Source: Platycnemis pennipes (lineage: Eukaryota; Arthropoda; Insecta; Odonata; Platycnemididae). From it: a DNA stretch of 64,000 nt. Under the pieces are notes generated by a model that ran no database searches, was not told where the DNA came from, and saw only the letters and a list, made by a program, of their open reading frames with translations. The translations under genes were made by a program, and so were the position numbers. Below are positions 33,501 through 46,850 of this stretch, in pieces (positions within the stretch are counted from its first letter, which is position 1; each line of letters starts with the position of its first letter). The stretch lies in contig OW121852.1 in assembly GCA_933228895.1 (NCBI GenBank), forward strand, positions 57,578,872 through 57,642,871, written 5' to 3'.

Positions 33501-36073
33501 TGCATTAAGTTTCGAATGCTTTCACTGGCCATGTGAAGCACTTTTGACTGGAAGTTAAATTTGTAATCTCCCAAATGGTGAGATCATTTCATGAAACTGT
33601 GACAGTTTTCCGTACTGTTAAAACTCAAAGGTTAATGAAAGGTCTATAATATATTATATAGAGATAATAATCCCATACAGAAACGTATTGGCATATTTCC
33701 TCATATTTCCTACCCCGAACTTCAGAAAAGTAGCATGGATTGCACATACGTGGCTAAACAGAGCTTTTCAATGTTGGTAAAATATTTCCCTCAAAACTTT
33801 ACCAATTATTAGCGTAAACAAAAAGAAATCGGCGAATGGATGACGATTCATGAAAAAGGCAATCAATCAGAAAAGATTTCAGAAGTGAAAAAAAAGATAG
33901 GAACGGAAGTACATACGCCATTTTTCCGACTAAGATGCCCGTTATTTTCTTAGCGACACTCTGCAACTTACATTTTAATACAGCTTTATAGTTTAGTCCT
34001 AGCACATCATTTTCGTTGCCATTAAAATGCCTGAAATGATTAACGTGAATTCTCAATCGTGGACGAAACTGCAGACTCCATCATCTCAGGATTATCGCCG
34101 TCTAGATCGGCTCTCTTGATAGCAGGGCGAAGAAATTTATTGTATGATTTTCACACTCCGATATGAGAAAATTAGAGCTCGCTATCTCGCAGAAATGTCA
34201 ATTATATGGTGCGGAGATTTGTCAAGAGCTCAGTCGTGAGACTCAAGGATAGGCAGAGTGTATTGCAAAAATGAAGGACTCACCAAGGAATTTTCGCGCG
34301 AAATTATCGATTCAACTACTTGACTTTTTTTCCTGAGCGAAGGTTAAAAGATTACGACAGCGATTTCTTGTCCACTCGTATTCTATCTCCTATGAGAATT
34401 TATATCCTTTTTCTTCATAGGGCTCTTTCAGGCAATCATCACCAATGTCAACAGCAGCAGAAGAGATGAACCGATAAAACAAGATTTCACACGTGCGCAA
34501 GAACTGATAATGCATTTAACACCTTTAGCCCACGGTTTCTTGTGAAAAACAGCTATCGTAAGGGATTTATCTAATTAGTATCGAGTTTGCGCAGGCCAAA
34601 GTCCATATTACGTTTACGGAAGCGGAAGATAGATAAAATCTTGAAGAAAATTTGGTTTGACCAGTCGCTGGATGGCTAATCTCGAAAAAATACTGCAATG
34701 AGCATCGAATGTCCGGCGGATTATTATACAAAAGCAAAAGTAAAGATATAAAGCCTGGGTTTGCTTAATACCAAAACTCTTAGCTACGACGGGAAACGCA
34801 GTCAGTGTCAGATAGCATCGCAGCCATGAATTCCTCTTACGGTGACATGATTCACGGGAGCTGATTACACAAAAATTCTTTTATTTTTACTTAGCTAAGA
34901 CATCCGGTGATTATTTAGTCCTTAGATAAAATTATGCTGAATAGACACTTTTGCAGGAACTGCACGGGTCAAAGAAGATATATGTACGTCCTTCCGGGAA
35001 ATCCGACGAGAAAAAGATCAAGGAACGGTGTGGTAGGAGAGAAGAGAGCCGTGCTCTTGAAATATCGGACCAGTATATTCTACCACGAGTTTCATGAACT
35101 ACATTCTGCATGAGGCCAAGAACACTTTTGCCTGGAATCATACGGACGTAAAGTAAGAGTGTGCCTGAATATCGCTTAGAATTTTTTCTGAAGAACTAAA
35201 TAGAATTCTGATTCATTCACGAGTGACTTCGATTTCTTTCTCAATGGATGACATAAAAATGAACATCATTTACATGGGTGTTTTCAAGTCTGTTTCCGCA
35301 CTAATAGGCACTTCAGACCGGGAGGAAAGGTATAAAGATAGGAATGGAAGGGATGGGGGCTCATTCCATCAACATCATGTTTCAATTTTCCCTCTCATTT
35401 ATTCTAATTTAAAATGCCAATATTGGGCAAGTCACAGAAAAAATATGACAAGATTTTTAAAAATCTTACAAGACGAAATGTGTCAATGTGGATAGGCTTC
35501 GATAGTTCAAATTAATGGCACACTCTTTCGCTTTTATAATAAAAAAATGTACCCAAATACATTGATATCCTAAATTAGTACAATACTAAGACGGTCACGC
35601 CATCTGTGACTAATGCAAACCAGAAACTTATGTATAACAGGTGAATATAATTAAGACACACCTATTAGACACGTAATATTACGCAATTATTTAGGAAATC
35701 TTGAATAAGGAATTCATTTTAAAAACGTGAAAAAACGCAAACCCATGAATGATAATTTGAAAGAAATTAAATTGTATGATAGAAAAATATTATGAAATGT
35801 GAAAATATTTATCACATTTTAATTGTGAAGAAGAATCAAAGTTGGATTTTATACAGCATTGTCAACCGTTATCTCCAGAATTTATTTTCATCCTAATCAT
35901 TTCGCAAAGAATGAAATCTAGAAGTACTGAGAAATAATCATGAACGCAATGAAGACCGTTGCCGTCGATTCCATAACAATTGGTATTCATAATTCTTTCC
36001 TCAACTGTTGCAAACAAATTGTTTTCCTCGCCACTTCGAACGAAATTAAATTGATCATTGAATGAGAAAAATT
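27506..36073. other. no gene recognised except a hairpin
   Basis: Long stretch with only the 29380-29432 hairpin. Slightly GC-richer pockets at 31580-31960 and 33130-33200 have no readable protein family. Confidence 0.45.
29380..29432. repeat. 25-bp hairpin with 3-nt loop
   Basis: Arms 29380-29404 and 29408-29432 are complementary except at one position, which becomes a G-U wobble if the minus strand is transcribed. The stem is short for an insect microRNA precursor, so a foldback-element remnant is equally likely. Confidence 0.8.
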
Positions 36074-36202
36074 TGGATTTTTCATATTAAATATATTCTT
36101 CTACGACCGGTTTCGTCGCTAAGGCGACATCGTCTGGTCTGAGGATGTCGCATTAGCGAAGAAACCGGTCGTAGAAAAATAATTTATGCGTGAAAAATAC
36201 GA
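36074..36202. repeat. long foldback, possibly Penelope-like
   Basis: Inner arms 36099-36122 and 36153-36176 match with one mismatch (TTCTACGACCGGTTTC type), continue inward as GCGACATC/GATGTCGC (124-131 with 144-151) and extend outward more weakly to about 36074 and 36202. The centre reads CTGAGGA, a stem, then GAAAC CGG, a degenerate version of the CTGATGA...GAAAC layout seen at 26.76 kb. No target duplication was found. Confidence 0.6.
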
Positions 36203-36336
36203 CTTTTTCTTACTCTGTGATCGTGAATTTTCATAAACTTCATCCTGAAACCATAAGAGTTTATCGAAATTAAATTGCGCCGGACGTCGTTCTAAACTTC
36301 GAGAACATATTTGAATTGCATCGAACTCTTTACTCC

Positions 36337-36831
36337 TCACCTCGAACTTAACTCGTCTAATTTGTAAGGGGTTCCAGCGAGCGGGGTTCGCATTCCATAA
36401 AACTTTTTTAAAACCCTCCCTCTTGCTTTCGGGTCACTCATCAGCAGTCCCTGCGCGTCCATCCCTTGTTCCGCTCGCCAATTCAGCCCGGCACATCCGC
36501 CGGACCTCCAGGTGGCAGGAGGGATGGGTACCCGCAGCAAGGTCGAAGGCACGGATAAGATACGGCGATCCTTCGGAATTTTACGTGACGCCCCTGCAGG
36601 CCGTGTCCGCGAAGAAGATGGAGCATTCCATTCGTCTCCCTTGCGACCGAGACGACTGGCGCAACCGTCTCCGAAGGGACTTTCCTGGAGATCTGATTCA
36701 CCCGGCTCGCCCTTGGGGATCCTCCCGCGCGTTCCATCCTTGAAATAGCGAGCCGCGGTCGTGAGGACCTCGCCAGTCGGGAGGGGGGCTCCCAGGGCCG
36801 GAAGTTTCAATTTTTCGCCGCCGATAAACAT
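36337..36831 (-). other. longest open frame of the window, unassigned
   Basis: 164 codons from ATG at 36831, in a CpG-rich patch. Translation (GGEKLKLPALGAPLPTGE, SRKIPKDRRILSVPSTLL) matches nothing I know. Four other frames are also open here, as expected for GC-rich DNA with few stops. A genuine exon is possible but unsupported. Confidence 0.15.
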
Positions 36832-39439
36832 CCTCTTGGACTCTCAAAAGAGATTCGGAGAAGAGCTTCGTTCCTAAAATGACGTCAAGCATCTCCAGAT
36901 TTTCTTTTCGTATTCCTCTTTCCCGTTATTTATTCCCTCTCATATTAATTTACGAACATGGGGTTCAATGATCAATTGCATAATGGACAGCTAATGCGGA
37001 CAATATAATATTTTCTTGAGGAAACATATGAAATATTACCGATAGATACAAATACATGTTATATTTATAATCCGAATTGAGAATTTCGATTCACAAGTAG
37101 TACGTGATCACTCATTTAACCACATGCTCCCTACCCTGAGAAGAAGTACCTGTTCACAACTAAAAGCGATCTCAATTTACGAAGAAGTCAATGCCAAAGT
37201 AATTAATAATGGTTATGAAAACTCAGGCATCTGCTGTCCAGTAGATTATAGTTAAATGCCTTTCTTATCTATTTTCACAGAGAACAAACATAATTTACGC
37301 CGGTTACCGCAAGAGCAATAGACTTTTTTCGCATTTTGGATAAGTGCAATTTTCTTAAATCATCAAATAAAATATGCATACAAAAATGAATAAATCTTTC
37401 AAGCGATTGGCCTGATAACCATCGCAGTTCGTCGGACCACACACCCTCTACAATTCACAATGAGGATAGCTTGTTCAAATTAGTACAAAATGTGAAACTC
37501 CACGCGCTAAACAAAATGATAGGGGAACATGAACTACCGCCGATGTCGCACGACTGTATGAGAAATCGACATTATCGGGATGACAAAACGTTTCAATCAG
37601 GAGAATACCGGTTGCTCCTCAGCTCTGTGCCGTGCAGAAAGTTCAAGAAAGCCAGCCACTAGTTTCGCTTTCAGTCTCTAAAAAGCAACCTGCTCCGAAG
37701 GTGACTCAATTCCTATGCAATCTGAAGCGCTGACGCAACGCAGATCAGTGAAGGCACCCCAGATCCACCCACGCGCCTCTCACGGAGAACACGGGAAAGC
37801 AGCGGAGAATTATCCGAGCTTGCCGGCGTCACGGGTGACCAAAACTCTTCCTCCTTTACGTCACGAAGCGTCACGGGCATGGTGAACTCCACCCCGAAGT
37901 GACTTCATTCCCGCACTAAGTCAACAAGAATCTGACGCCTTCCGACTGACAATGCCTCATATCCCGCTGACGATCACCCCTTCCCAGTTTTACCAATTAA
38001 ACTCCCACAGTTTTCGCTGAAAAGTAGTGGCGGGAGCGTGCGTTCACAGATCCCAGAAGTAGCTCGGGACTCTCTGGAGTGGGCGGTTCTCGAAGATTGC
38101 AGGCAGGCCGAGTATGAGTCGTCCCACAGGACTTTAACCTTCGGCGCTTGAGGGAAGCACGTACCGACCCTCTCTCATGCTTAACCGACCTCTCGGTAAT
38201 TGTGTCATAAAAAGGAGAGGCGGTCTTTCGTAATGCATGGAAAATGGGGATCAATTATTTATACACCCACGCATTTTTCTTTTCCTTACGAGAGCCGCTT
38301 CAGCTGCGTTGATAACTACTTAAGAATCAGCTGTTAACTGCGACAGTATTCCTGAATACGTATTCAGTATTAAACAATATGTACATATATTACATGCGAG
38401 GTTCTTCGCCTGGGCGGGAGAGAAGGGACACGATTTAACCTAAGAAATAGACCAATCATTATCATAACAGGATTCGCGTTGAGCAATAATTTTACGCGGA
38501 GGAAGGAGCAGTTCTGTTGTGGACTTCAGTTTTACGACTTGCAACGCGAAATATTTCAAGTTATTAGACCCAATCTGTTATTTATTCCAAATCAGTTCGC
38601 CTTCAACGATGTTAGAAGAACCCGATGAAACATGAACAAATTGGAATATAATACTCCTAATGTGAGCGTTCACGCATATTTTACTCTATCTTATATTTAT
38701 GTGATAAATAAACATCCGATGATTAAAAAGTACAACTTCCCATACCTACATATATTGAAAGAGAAACTAGGATATGATATGAGATAGACAGAGTGTGACA
38801 GGGGCACTCTGAGAAAGGCTTCAGTTATTGCTATTAGATGCAGGAAGAGGATTGAGTGGGCAATGAAAAATGTAAATAATATTTAGACAAAAACAGGGCA
38901 ACTATAAATAATGACCTTGTCATACCATAATAATGAAAGAGAAGTGAATGATAAATTATGAATGAGTGAGTGAGTAGAAGGGGAAGATCAAGAGTGGCTA
39001 GGGAGACTCAAGAGGGGAGCTTTAAAAAAAGCTAACAAAGGTAACGTAGCAGATGACGAAGAGTAATATGAAGGATATGAGAGCGGGAATAAATTAGTAA
39101 AACTAATTTCTTAGCTACAACCACCAATAAAAATATGCATTTTGAAGGTGCTAAAGATGCTGAGTTCCTCAGATGCGCACAACAAAGAATTAACATTCAC
39201 ATCGGCTGCAGTTTTGTATTGCATAACAACATCAAGTTAATGCCCACTCAACCAGCGCATGGGTACATGACGGTGAAGACCATTGTCGTAAGCCCCAAGC
39301 CATGGAAATGGGAAAGAAAGAAAGAAAGAAGAAATAAGGAGAGAAAAAGGATGTAAGGATAATTCTTTTTTTTCGAACATATACATAATTCTAAAAATAG
39401 TATATGGGATTATAGGGCGTGACCCTATTCTAACCATCG
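36832..39439. other. no gene recognised
   Basis: AT-rich with a CpG-richer pocket at 37730-38230 and a (GAAA)n microsatellite near 39310-39345. No protein family or RNA gene was seen. Confidence 0.45.
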
Positions 39440-40065
39440 ATGGCTCCAAATCCGACGGGCCCCTCGCAGCGGAAGGCGCCATCTTGGATCTCCATATTGA
39501 CCAACGCGTGTACCCTTGTAACATATTTCATTTCCTGCGCGACGTCGAAGGTTGAAATGTCGCAGAGGCGCCGATTGAGGGCGAGAGGAGGAAGAGGCGA
39601 CAAGTTGCGCGGGAAGAATGAATGCAAATGAACGCGCGGCGGGCACAATCTTCCATCACAATCGCCGACGGGTGGACAGGGGCCGGGGATGGGGACACGA
39701 AACCGGAAGCGGGGTGACGTAGTTCGTCCGGCGCCCAGTCGACGAGGAGGGAGGAAGTTTTCGACGCTTCCATGGACGACGGCATAGCGTCCAGCGACAC
39801 AATGACCGCGAACCGACGGCAAGATGATAATCTTTCCGTTCTTCATCTCTCACTCTCGGAAAAAATTCGGAGCGAGGCACTGTCCGCAGCCAGACCCGAT
39901 AAGGAAGTGATTGGTATTCCCTCCGACCCTCCCCACTTGGCGTTGCTGTGGCGGGGAGTGGCATTCGAAGGGCATTGTGTGTTATCTCGATACATCGGAC
40001 TGCGTGGCGATATCGCATCGCCATGCAGGAGGGACCAGAAGGATTGTAATTTAAACCAATCCTAA
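39440..40065. promoter_or_regulatory. CpG-rich patch with GCGCCATCTTGG motif
   Basis: CpG-dense stretch containing GGCGCCATCTTGGATC near 39473-39488, a YY1/Pho-like core common near animal transcription starts. A 97-codon + frame begins at 39772 (MDDGIASSDTMTANRRQDD). The product is not recognised. Read as a possible promoter plus first exon of an unseen gene. Confidence 0.25.
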
Positions 40066-40189
40066 AATAAACGTTGGGTCTTTACATCGACAAACATCCA
40101 CACAGGAATTCCTTATCTATGTTATCAGAGGTCATTACCACAACGTTGCATCAGACGGTAGTTCTGGTTGGTGAAGGCAGAACTCAACA

Positions 40190-40520
40190 AGAACAAAGGC
40201 CAAAAAACGTGAGAAATTCACGCATCAGGGTATAGGGCCAGTCCCTTAAACCATCCTTAATTATTCGGTCCATCCGTCCAGTCCGCCTCCACCTCATTTC
40301 CTTCAGTAACTTTTTCTCCCCTCCAACCATTCCAAGTACCTCCTCATCTGTCTTCCTTTCATTCTATCATACCTTCTCCAATCTTTTTCAGGACCACATC
40401 TCAAACCCCTTCAATCTCTCCTATCCTTTTTCCAAAGACTACATTTCTCCAACATAGAACATATCTGGTAAAACTCCTATCTAAAATATTATAAACATCC
40501 TCTCTAGGTGTTCCTGCCAC
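40190..40520 (-). pseudogene. LINE ORF fragment
   Basis: The minus strand reads LLKEMRWRRTGRMDRIIKDG after a decayed stretch. It is homologous at DNA level to 15970-16100 (shared CCTTCAGTAACTTT). Frameshifts and stops are present. Confidence 0.5.
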
Positions 40521-40869
40521 AAGTTTCCTACTTTCAGTAAAATACTCTCGTCAACGCGGTGATCCTACGCATAAATTTGAATTTAAAAACTTAAAAAATT
40601 TAAAAACTTTGCCAAAAATGCTATCCGACTAACTGAATAGCTCAATATCTTCCCACTTTCGCACTTATCCTTTGCTGTTTGTATTCGAAGAACGATTTCA
40701 TGAAGTACGAAAAATCATCTCCAAAAACATTTTTTTTCGTAAAGGAATTTAAGCAGCTGAATTACTTGGACACTGAAGTTCAGTAGCGGGCTTTGATACG
40801 CTCTTTAACTTCGTCACAACGTAACGGCGCGCAATGGTGTCGTTTACCATATTTTTACTGCCGAATCTG

Positions 40870-40980
40870 ATCACCATCATCGGTCAACAATCCTAGGATT
40901 GGTTTGACGCAGCTTTCCACTCGATTCTTCAATATTCCAACCTCTTCCTATTGACGTAATTCTTCTCTTTTACATTCTTG
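40870..40980 (-). mobile_element. LINE 3' end
   Basis: The minus strand ends ATCGAGTGGAAAGCTGCGTC, AATCCTAGGATTGTTGACC, then GATGATGG, matching the LINE 3' end at 15120-15207. Only about 110 bp is recognisable. Confidence 0.65.
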
Positions 40981-42899
40981 CCGAATCTGATATAGTTTTT
41001 AAAATAAAAAGACACGTATTTCACCGTTCTTCGACCCGTCAATTAGTCCTCAAGTTATGAGCGGCTAAAAACTGATGTTTTTAACCCTTTCGGAAAAGTG
41101 GGCGTGAAAAGGACTAGTACGTCATCCACTTCGTCCAATCAAAACTGAGACAGTGAAGCTCCTTCGCCTTATCATAACGGGGGACACACAACTGACTCTG
41201 CCAATGGAAGTGATTGCGACAGGATCTCTTCAGGCAGACCTCCCATCCCCACCTCCGCTCCCCTCCCATTCTTCCTCAACACAGTCAAGGACGGGAGGTG
41301 GATGACGTAGTAATCCTTAACGCAGCTCGTTCGGTGCGCTTCACTTTTTGCTTATTTTAATTTTTGATTTATGAGTGAATGGCTCTGGTTAGAAGATTAA
41401 TAGTTTCAGTAAAATTCATTTTTCGTTTCCACCTATTTGTGCAAAATAGCGATTTTGGTTCCGAGTAAACGCCCCAATTAAAGACACGCGAGCAATTTCA
41501 CATCTCTTCTGTTTTTCAGAGGCGGGCGCAAGGTAATGCATCCGCGTTCGTACAGTCCGGTGGCGTTGGAGTAAAGGGAGAGAAAACATCCACGAGGCAT
41601 CAGTGGAAGGACAATGACGATGACCGGTAGACGCTGACGCATCAAGCGATAAGGAAGGGAAAAAAGGCCGTCGACAGCCAATGGAATCTGCATATCAGGC
41701 GCAGCATGCGTTGTTGCAAAGAATGACAATCACGGCCCGCAACGCGCGTCCTGCTTACGATGCTCAGTGGACCGATCAACTGTCGGAGGTGATCGCCGGT
41801 TGAGTCACTCCAAGGAAATAAAAATAAAACCTTGCATTTCTCAACCGTGCGCCACCGAACCATGGAAAGAATTTCGCTACTCAGAATTCACTTTTTTCGA
41901 ATTCAATAGCGCATCGCGAGGTTTATGATTCAGCAACTTCTATCTATGAAGTATCTTTACAAGTCCTTGGATGAAATAATCTCGCTGAGATCGTTAAAAA
42001 TTGGACAATATTTTGACACCGGAACAGCCTATTTCCAAATGAAATGGCACGTGAGGTTGAAAAGCTAATTGTGTCATAAATATTCAGAGTGATTAATATA
42101 GATAACATCGATGGATTTTATAGTACATGGGACGGGAAGCAAGAATTGAGAGCACGGTGATAAAATGGCAAGAAAATTGAAAACAGAAACACAGAAATAG
42201 TAATCATTGCCAAATAATATTTTTTTCAAAATTTTAATCTCATTTAAATGCATCGGAGGAGAGGATAATTATAATGAATGCTGACTACCAGGAAAAATGC
42301 CATATATTTGATGTTTACGGTCTAAAAAAACTTTTTTCACAAGAAGGATCATACGTTTTTCAATCAGAAAAATTTTAAGGTTTGAACACTAACCCCGATG
42401 TTTTCCGTCCATTTCGACTCAAACGCCCAAGTGATAAGGATACGTCGCTCTCACGACGGCGTTTGAAGTTTCAAAGTGTACCTGTGAGGGTCAACGTTAA
42501 TGAGCGTTAATGTAAGACAAAGATGGGCGTCGGGCTGGAGTTCTAACCTCAGCTGCAAAAATCATCTGCCCGTCGATAACTTTAACAGCTCGAATCGCCA
42601 TCACTGCAGCCATCTAAGTAAGTAAAATAAAACCACGAACAGAAACATCTGCAGGTTATGAAGGATTCTCCCCTTTCTTTTTCTACCTCTGAGTAGTAAT
42701 ACTTCGGTTTTTTGCAGTCACAACTTATTGTCATAATTCGCGTTCCACACGTGCAGGTAAGTTTGAATAGAAATAAAATGCCTCCCCAGGTAACCTTTCA
42801 TACGATATCTTTCTTTAGTTCCCCAAACTTCCTACCTCTCATTATTCCATCTCAACCGCTAGTTCTTTTTCTTTCTTCATTCCTCCTATAACGTCAATC
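40981..42899. other. no gene recognised
   Basis: No readable protein family, RNA gene or named repeat between the LINE 3' end and the SINE copy. Confidence 0.45.
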
Positions 42900-43262
42900 A
42901 AACGTAGCTCTAATTGCAGTAGCTATAGTTATTCGGTGGAGGTGACCGACAGCTAAGGTCATTTCCACCTTTCAGGATAGTTGGCTACCCGGATAGAGGT
43001 GGGAATATTTCAGGTAAAAAGGGAAGGGTGGAGAGAAAATCCAGCGCAAGAATTAGGCTACACTTAACAAAAGGCGCCAATGGGAACGCGGTTTAACATC
43101 CTTCCGACGGACGGAGAACTAAGCTCGAAGTGCCCGCACACAATACTCAAGTAGGGACTGGTATAGCAATGAAAAATATCTGCCACTGCCGGGATTCGGA
43201 CCCGGGCTCTCAGGATGGGAAACTAGTACCCTAGCGACCACAAAGCCCGATTCCTGCTCCAA
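42900..43262 (-). mobile_element. tRNA-derived SINE copy
   Basis: Same family and orientation as 11667-12004: GACCGACAG at 42944-42952, CCGACGGACGGAGAACT, CCACTGCCGGGATTCGGACC and a head ending near 43255. Flanks GCTCTAATTGCA (908-919) and GCTCCAACTGTA (256-267) may be a decayed target duplication (three differences). Confidence 0.8.
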
Positions 43263-44275
43263 CTGTAAAGGTTATACCGCACCGTCTAACTTGACTGACT
43301 CCTAAGATAAATTCCAAAGCAAACACGATATCCATGTCCGAAGGGGGATTTAATTCACCTAGTTAACCACCTGGCTACTGCAGCCGGTTAGCAGTGGCTT
43401 CGAATGCCCATCTATTTATATTCTCAGTTCCACGTCTTAAGCCCCTTTAGCAAAAACATTTCCTTCCACCATGCCTCCGTAAGTCACGGTGCAATTGTTT
43501 AACACCTCCAAAGCCGTCTCTAGGTTCCTCATAGCCACCTATTTTGTCACACCCCTTGTGTTTTCAATTGCAATCCTTCTTTCCGCTTGTCGTAGTTTGA
43601 AGCAAACGAAAAAATCTTAAAGATACTAGATTGCAAGTCGTGCGGAAAGATTTACGAGATGCCAAATCTCCCTTCCCTCACTCACAGGCGCTATCCACAA
43701 AGGTGACACCCACAAGGTTTTTTAGAATTGCGAAGTTTTTAATGTATTAAAAAAAAACGCTTCAACTGCTAACAAGGAATCCGCATTTGCGATTCTGCGC
43801 AAATAAGAGCCTTAGAGAGCAGCGCTCACCACGCCAATGGTCGTGTGTCAATGGAGAAAAAGACCGAGAGCCGTGATCCCATTAAAGTTTGAACGCATGT
43901 CATTTCCTACGATGGCGGTCATAATCGCATCCGGGAACCATTAAGAAATCCACAGAAAGGTCGCGCTCAAAGCGTGCGCGCGCAGCTTGATCAGGGCAGG
44001 CTTCATCACCGCCAAAGGAGCTGACGTGCAGCCTAGTGATCCAAGGCAATGAAGCCGAGTGCCAAACACCATTTCCATAGACGATTGAGGTATGAGGGTG
44101 AGAGAGAACTTCGTGCGATCGGAGTGCTCTAATGCTGGAAAGATGTTTCTAATCCACTTTTATTCACAATTAAAGAAAATCACGGAAAATATCACAAGAA
44201 GTATGCGAAATTTAAAATGAATTCTGACATTACCCGCTAGCAAAGAACGCATTCACATGTGATACATGGAGAGAT

Positions 44276-44563
44276 GTGCAGTCAAATTCATATCAAGTCA
44301 ACGGATATATCAACGGACTACATGCAAAACTTTCCAAAGCCACGGACGACCGTGCAGTAAACAGCCTTTTTTCTATTTCTATGCGTTCATCCATGAAACA
44401 CAACGGTTTGAGCTTGCTTAAACGAGCGCAATTCATTGCTTCTCGTAAAGCAGCCTTATTAAATAAAACACTAAAACTTATGATTGTACTAAGTCATTTT
44501 CTGATGAACCCAGAGATGCGAAATTTGATAATGATAAGTCGGATTCTTTTTTGTATTTTGTAA
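44276..44563 (+). other. unassigned open frame, 95 codons
   Basis: Opens with QSNSYQVNGYINGLHAKL and LFSISMRSSMKHNGLSLL. I do not recognise it. It lies just before an AT-rich stretch and a SINE head, so a retroelement remnant is as likely as a gene. It lacks splice or polyadenylation context that I can point to. Confidence 0.2.
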
Positions 44564-44799
44564 CAGCTAATGCCAGGAAATTTACTGCTATTAAAAACAA
44601 AACCCGCTGTCACATTCAAAAAAAGATTTTACGAAAGGTTAAAGATTAATTTTCCACATTATTTTAAAAATTATAGGCTCCAATTAAATAATTATTAAGC
44701 TCCAATTAAATTATTTTTCATTATTATAGGCTCTATAATTATTATTATTTATGTATATTGTAATTCTCTGTCGGCTATAAAATATTTGAACCAAAAAAG

Positions 44800-44890
44800 C
44801 CGGCCGTAGTAGTCAGGTCGTGACAGCTGGTCTAGCTACCAAAAGGTCGCGGGCTCGAATCCCACTCAGGGAATGGATGTTGTGTGCGTC
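44800..44890 (+). mobile_element. tRNA-like SINE head, third type
   Basis: GACAGCTGGTCTAGCTACC is followed at tRNA spacing by the B-box-like GGGCTCGAATCCC (44851-44863) and ACTCAGGGAATGG. It differs from the main SINE family in both boxes. The tail end is not defined. Confidence 0.5.
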
Positions 44891-46734
44891 CTATGATGTT
44901 AAGCCAACGGTGTGGTATAATCTTGACGCTGAAGCACCTACTATATTAGCAATCGATCCAAAACAATTCAACATGATTATTTGTTTCTCATCGGCAAATT
45001 AATTTGACTGGTTATTTATAAAGAAGAACTTCCTCTGGATGCGGCATATAACAAGTTTATCCTCCCCATACAGTAATTCGTTCGTTGAATTGTGCTCTAG
45101 TTTACAACGAATTTTCATCCGATAAAAAAATTGTAGATTTGTGAACCTTTAGCCCAACATTTAATTTTCGTACGTTTCTATCACTGTCTTCGGTCAACAA
45201 AACAAACCGGTCACGGCGAAACGGTTCGCATAAAGCGAGTAGTGACGCACAGTGATAGGGGGTGGAGATAATTGTGTACCGTGATGCTCGGTACAGAGAG
45301 TTGGGCCACACGAATAGGATATTCTGGGTTATAATTCTCCACCGCTTGCAAAATGACGACAGTTTTCGAGCGAAGAGGGATTAGAACCTTGGGAAAGCAT
45401 TTCATAATTCCACGCTTTTTTTCCCTACGAAATGTGAAAAGAAAGGAAACCCGATAGGAAAAAGAAAGAACGGTATTGCGTCGCTGTTCTTGGTGCACAT
45501 AATAAATAAATTCATTATAATGTCTCCATGCATTAAACATCTTTCCGTCATGTGACGACGAGTGGCGATGGCACGTCACGAGATGGTCGTAGGGACTTTA
45601 ACATACAAGAGTAAAAAAATAAAAATTTTTCGCCAATGTAATGCGGATTTAGAACATTGAAGCATAATTTAAGTTTTAATTCTTGATATTCTTTCAATTT
45701 TATGCTAGTATCACACAGTAAAATTTTTACACCCGAATCATTCCACAAAAATGAGAATTTCCGGTCCACCGCAGTCGACGGTTTCGTATTGCGCATTGCC
45801 CGATGAGGAAATTCAATATTGAGAATAATTTTACATCAATTTCGACCTCCATTATTTTCCTTTAATTACAAAAGATACTCGATACCGGATGTAAATGACC
45901 TGATCATTATTAAATGCTGATCCATGACGATTTCCCAAGCACCTTTGGCCCTCCATGATTTACCTCCACAAATGTTTAAATTTTGTATTCCCAAAACACT
46001 AATTACTCTTCTTCATCCCTCCCATCCTTCCCAGCATTCCCATAACACACTATTTTCAACCACTACCTTAATTTCTCCTCCCTACTCTCCAGTAATGAAC
46101 GGCTTCCCTCTCCGCACTCACTTTTGTTGACACAGATGACATTCTCATTCAATGACTACCATCAAACTATTACTGATATTCAAAATGTCATACTCTCTTC
46201 GTACAAAAACTCTGGATGAGCCATTAAACTTTTTTAATACAAGAATTTATTTATTTTCAAGGATATACGTACATAAATACAAAAAATATGCAAATATGTA
46301 CTTTCATCCAAATACTTTTAACAATATAAATATTTAAGTCCTCTAGATTTTAAATTACTCCTACAGTGTAACTTTCACTGAGTATATAAGAGTAGTTTTA
46401 CTTTCATATTATTTAGATATCGCTTCGCAAGCTGTGTAAAACTCACTTGAGCTACGTTGAGCCAGATTCGCATGCTATTAATAAGTAACCTCTAATTACA
46501 TCATGTAGTTTTGTCTATCTAAATCTACCTCAACCAGTATATCACTAATAATAATAGCATCTATGAGTGCATATGCATACTGCATGTTTGGGGATAATTT
46601 ACCCCATGCTACGCACCGTAGAACTGGCTTACGAGGTACTTTGCAGATGTACAACAGGATTAAATCACAAGAGTTAATGCGTACGAATAAATACCATTCA
46701 GGGAGTTTCAGTTCTGGAACAGATACACCTATGG

Positions 46735-46850
46735 AACAGTTGTGAAGGATGCGAAAGAGAATAATTATATCAACATGAAGAGGTTAGCTGATAGGAGAAT
46801 CGAGTGGAGAGCTGCGTGAAATCAATCTTAGGATTCAATGAAAAGGAGGA
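46735..46850 (+). mobile_element. LINE 3' end fragment
   Basis: Translates [19 protein letters not shown], nearly the same as the C-terminus at 14952-15185, followed by CAATCTTAGGATTC. The upstream part is lost. Confidence 0.7.

Noticed and set aside
36337..36831. 164-codon minus-strand open frame as a gene
   Set aside because: It lies in CpG-rich DNA where four other frames are also open. No recognisable domain, splice context or polyadenylation signal was found.
36795..36831. GGEKL wording at 36.8 kb as the missing N-SH2 domain of csw
   Set aside because: Only the GGEK resembles the SH2 motif. The following residues (LKLPALGAPLPTG) do not fit an SH2 domain.
39772..40065. 97-codon frame starting MDDGIASSD as a first exon
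   Set aside because: Plausible start context beside a CpG patch, but no recognisable content and no linked exon. Kept only as part of the CpG-patch entry.
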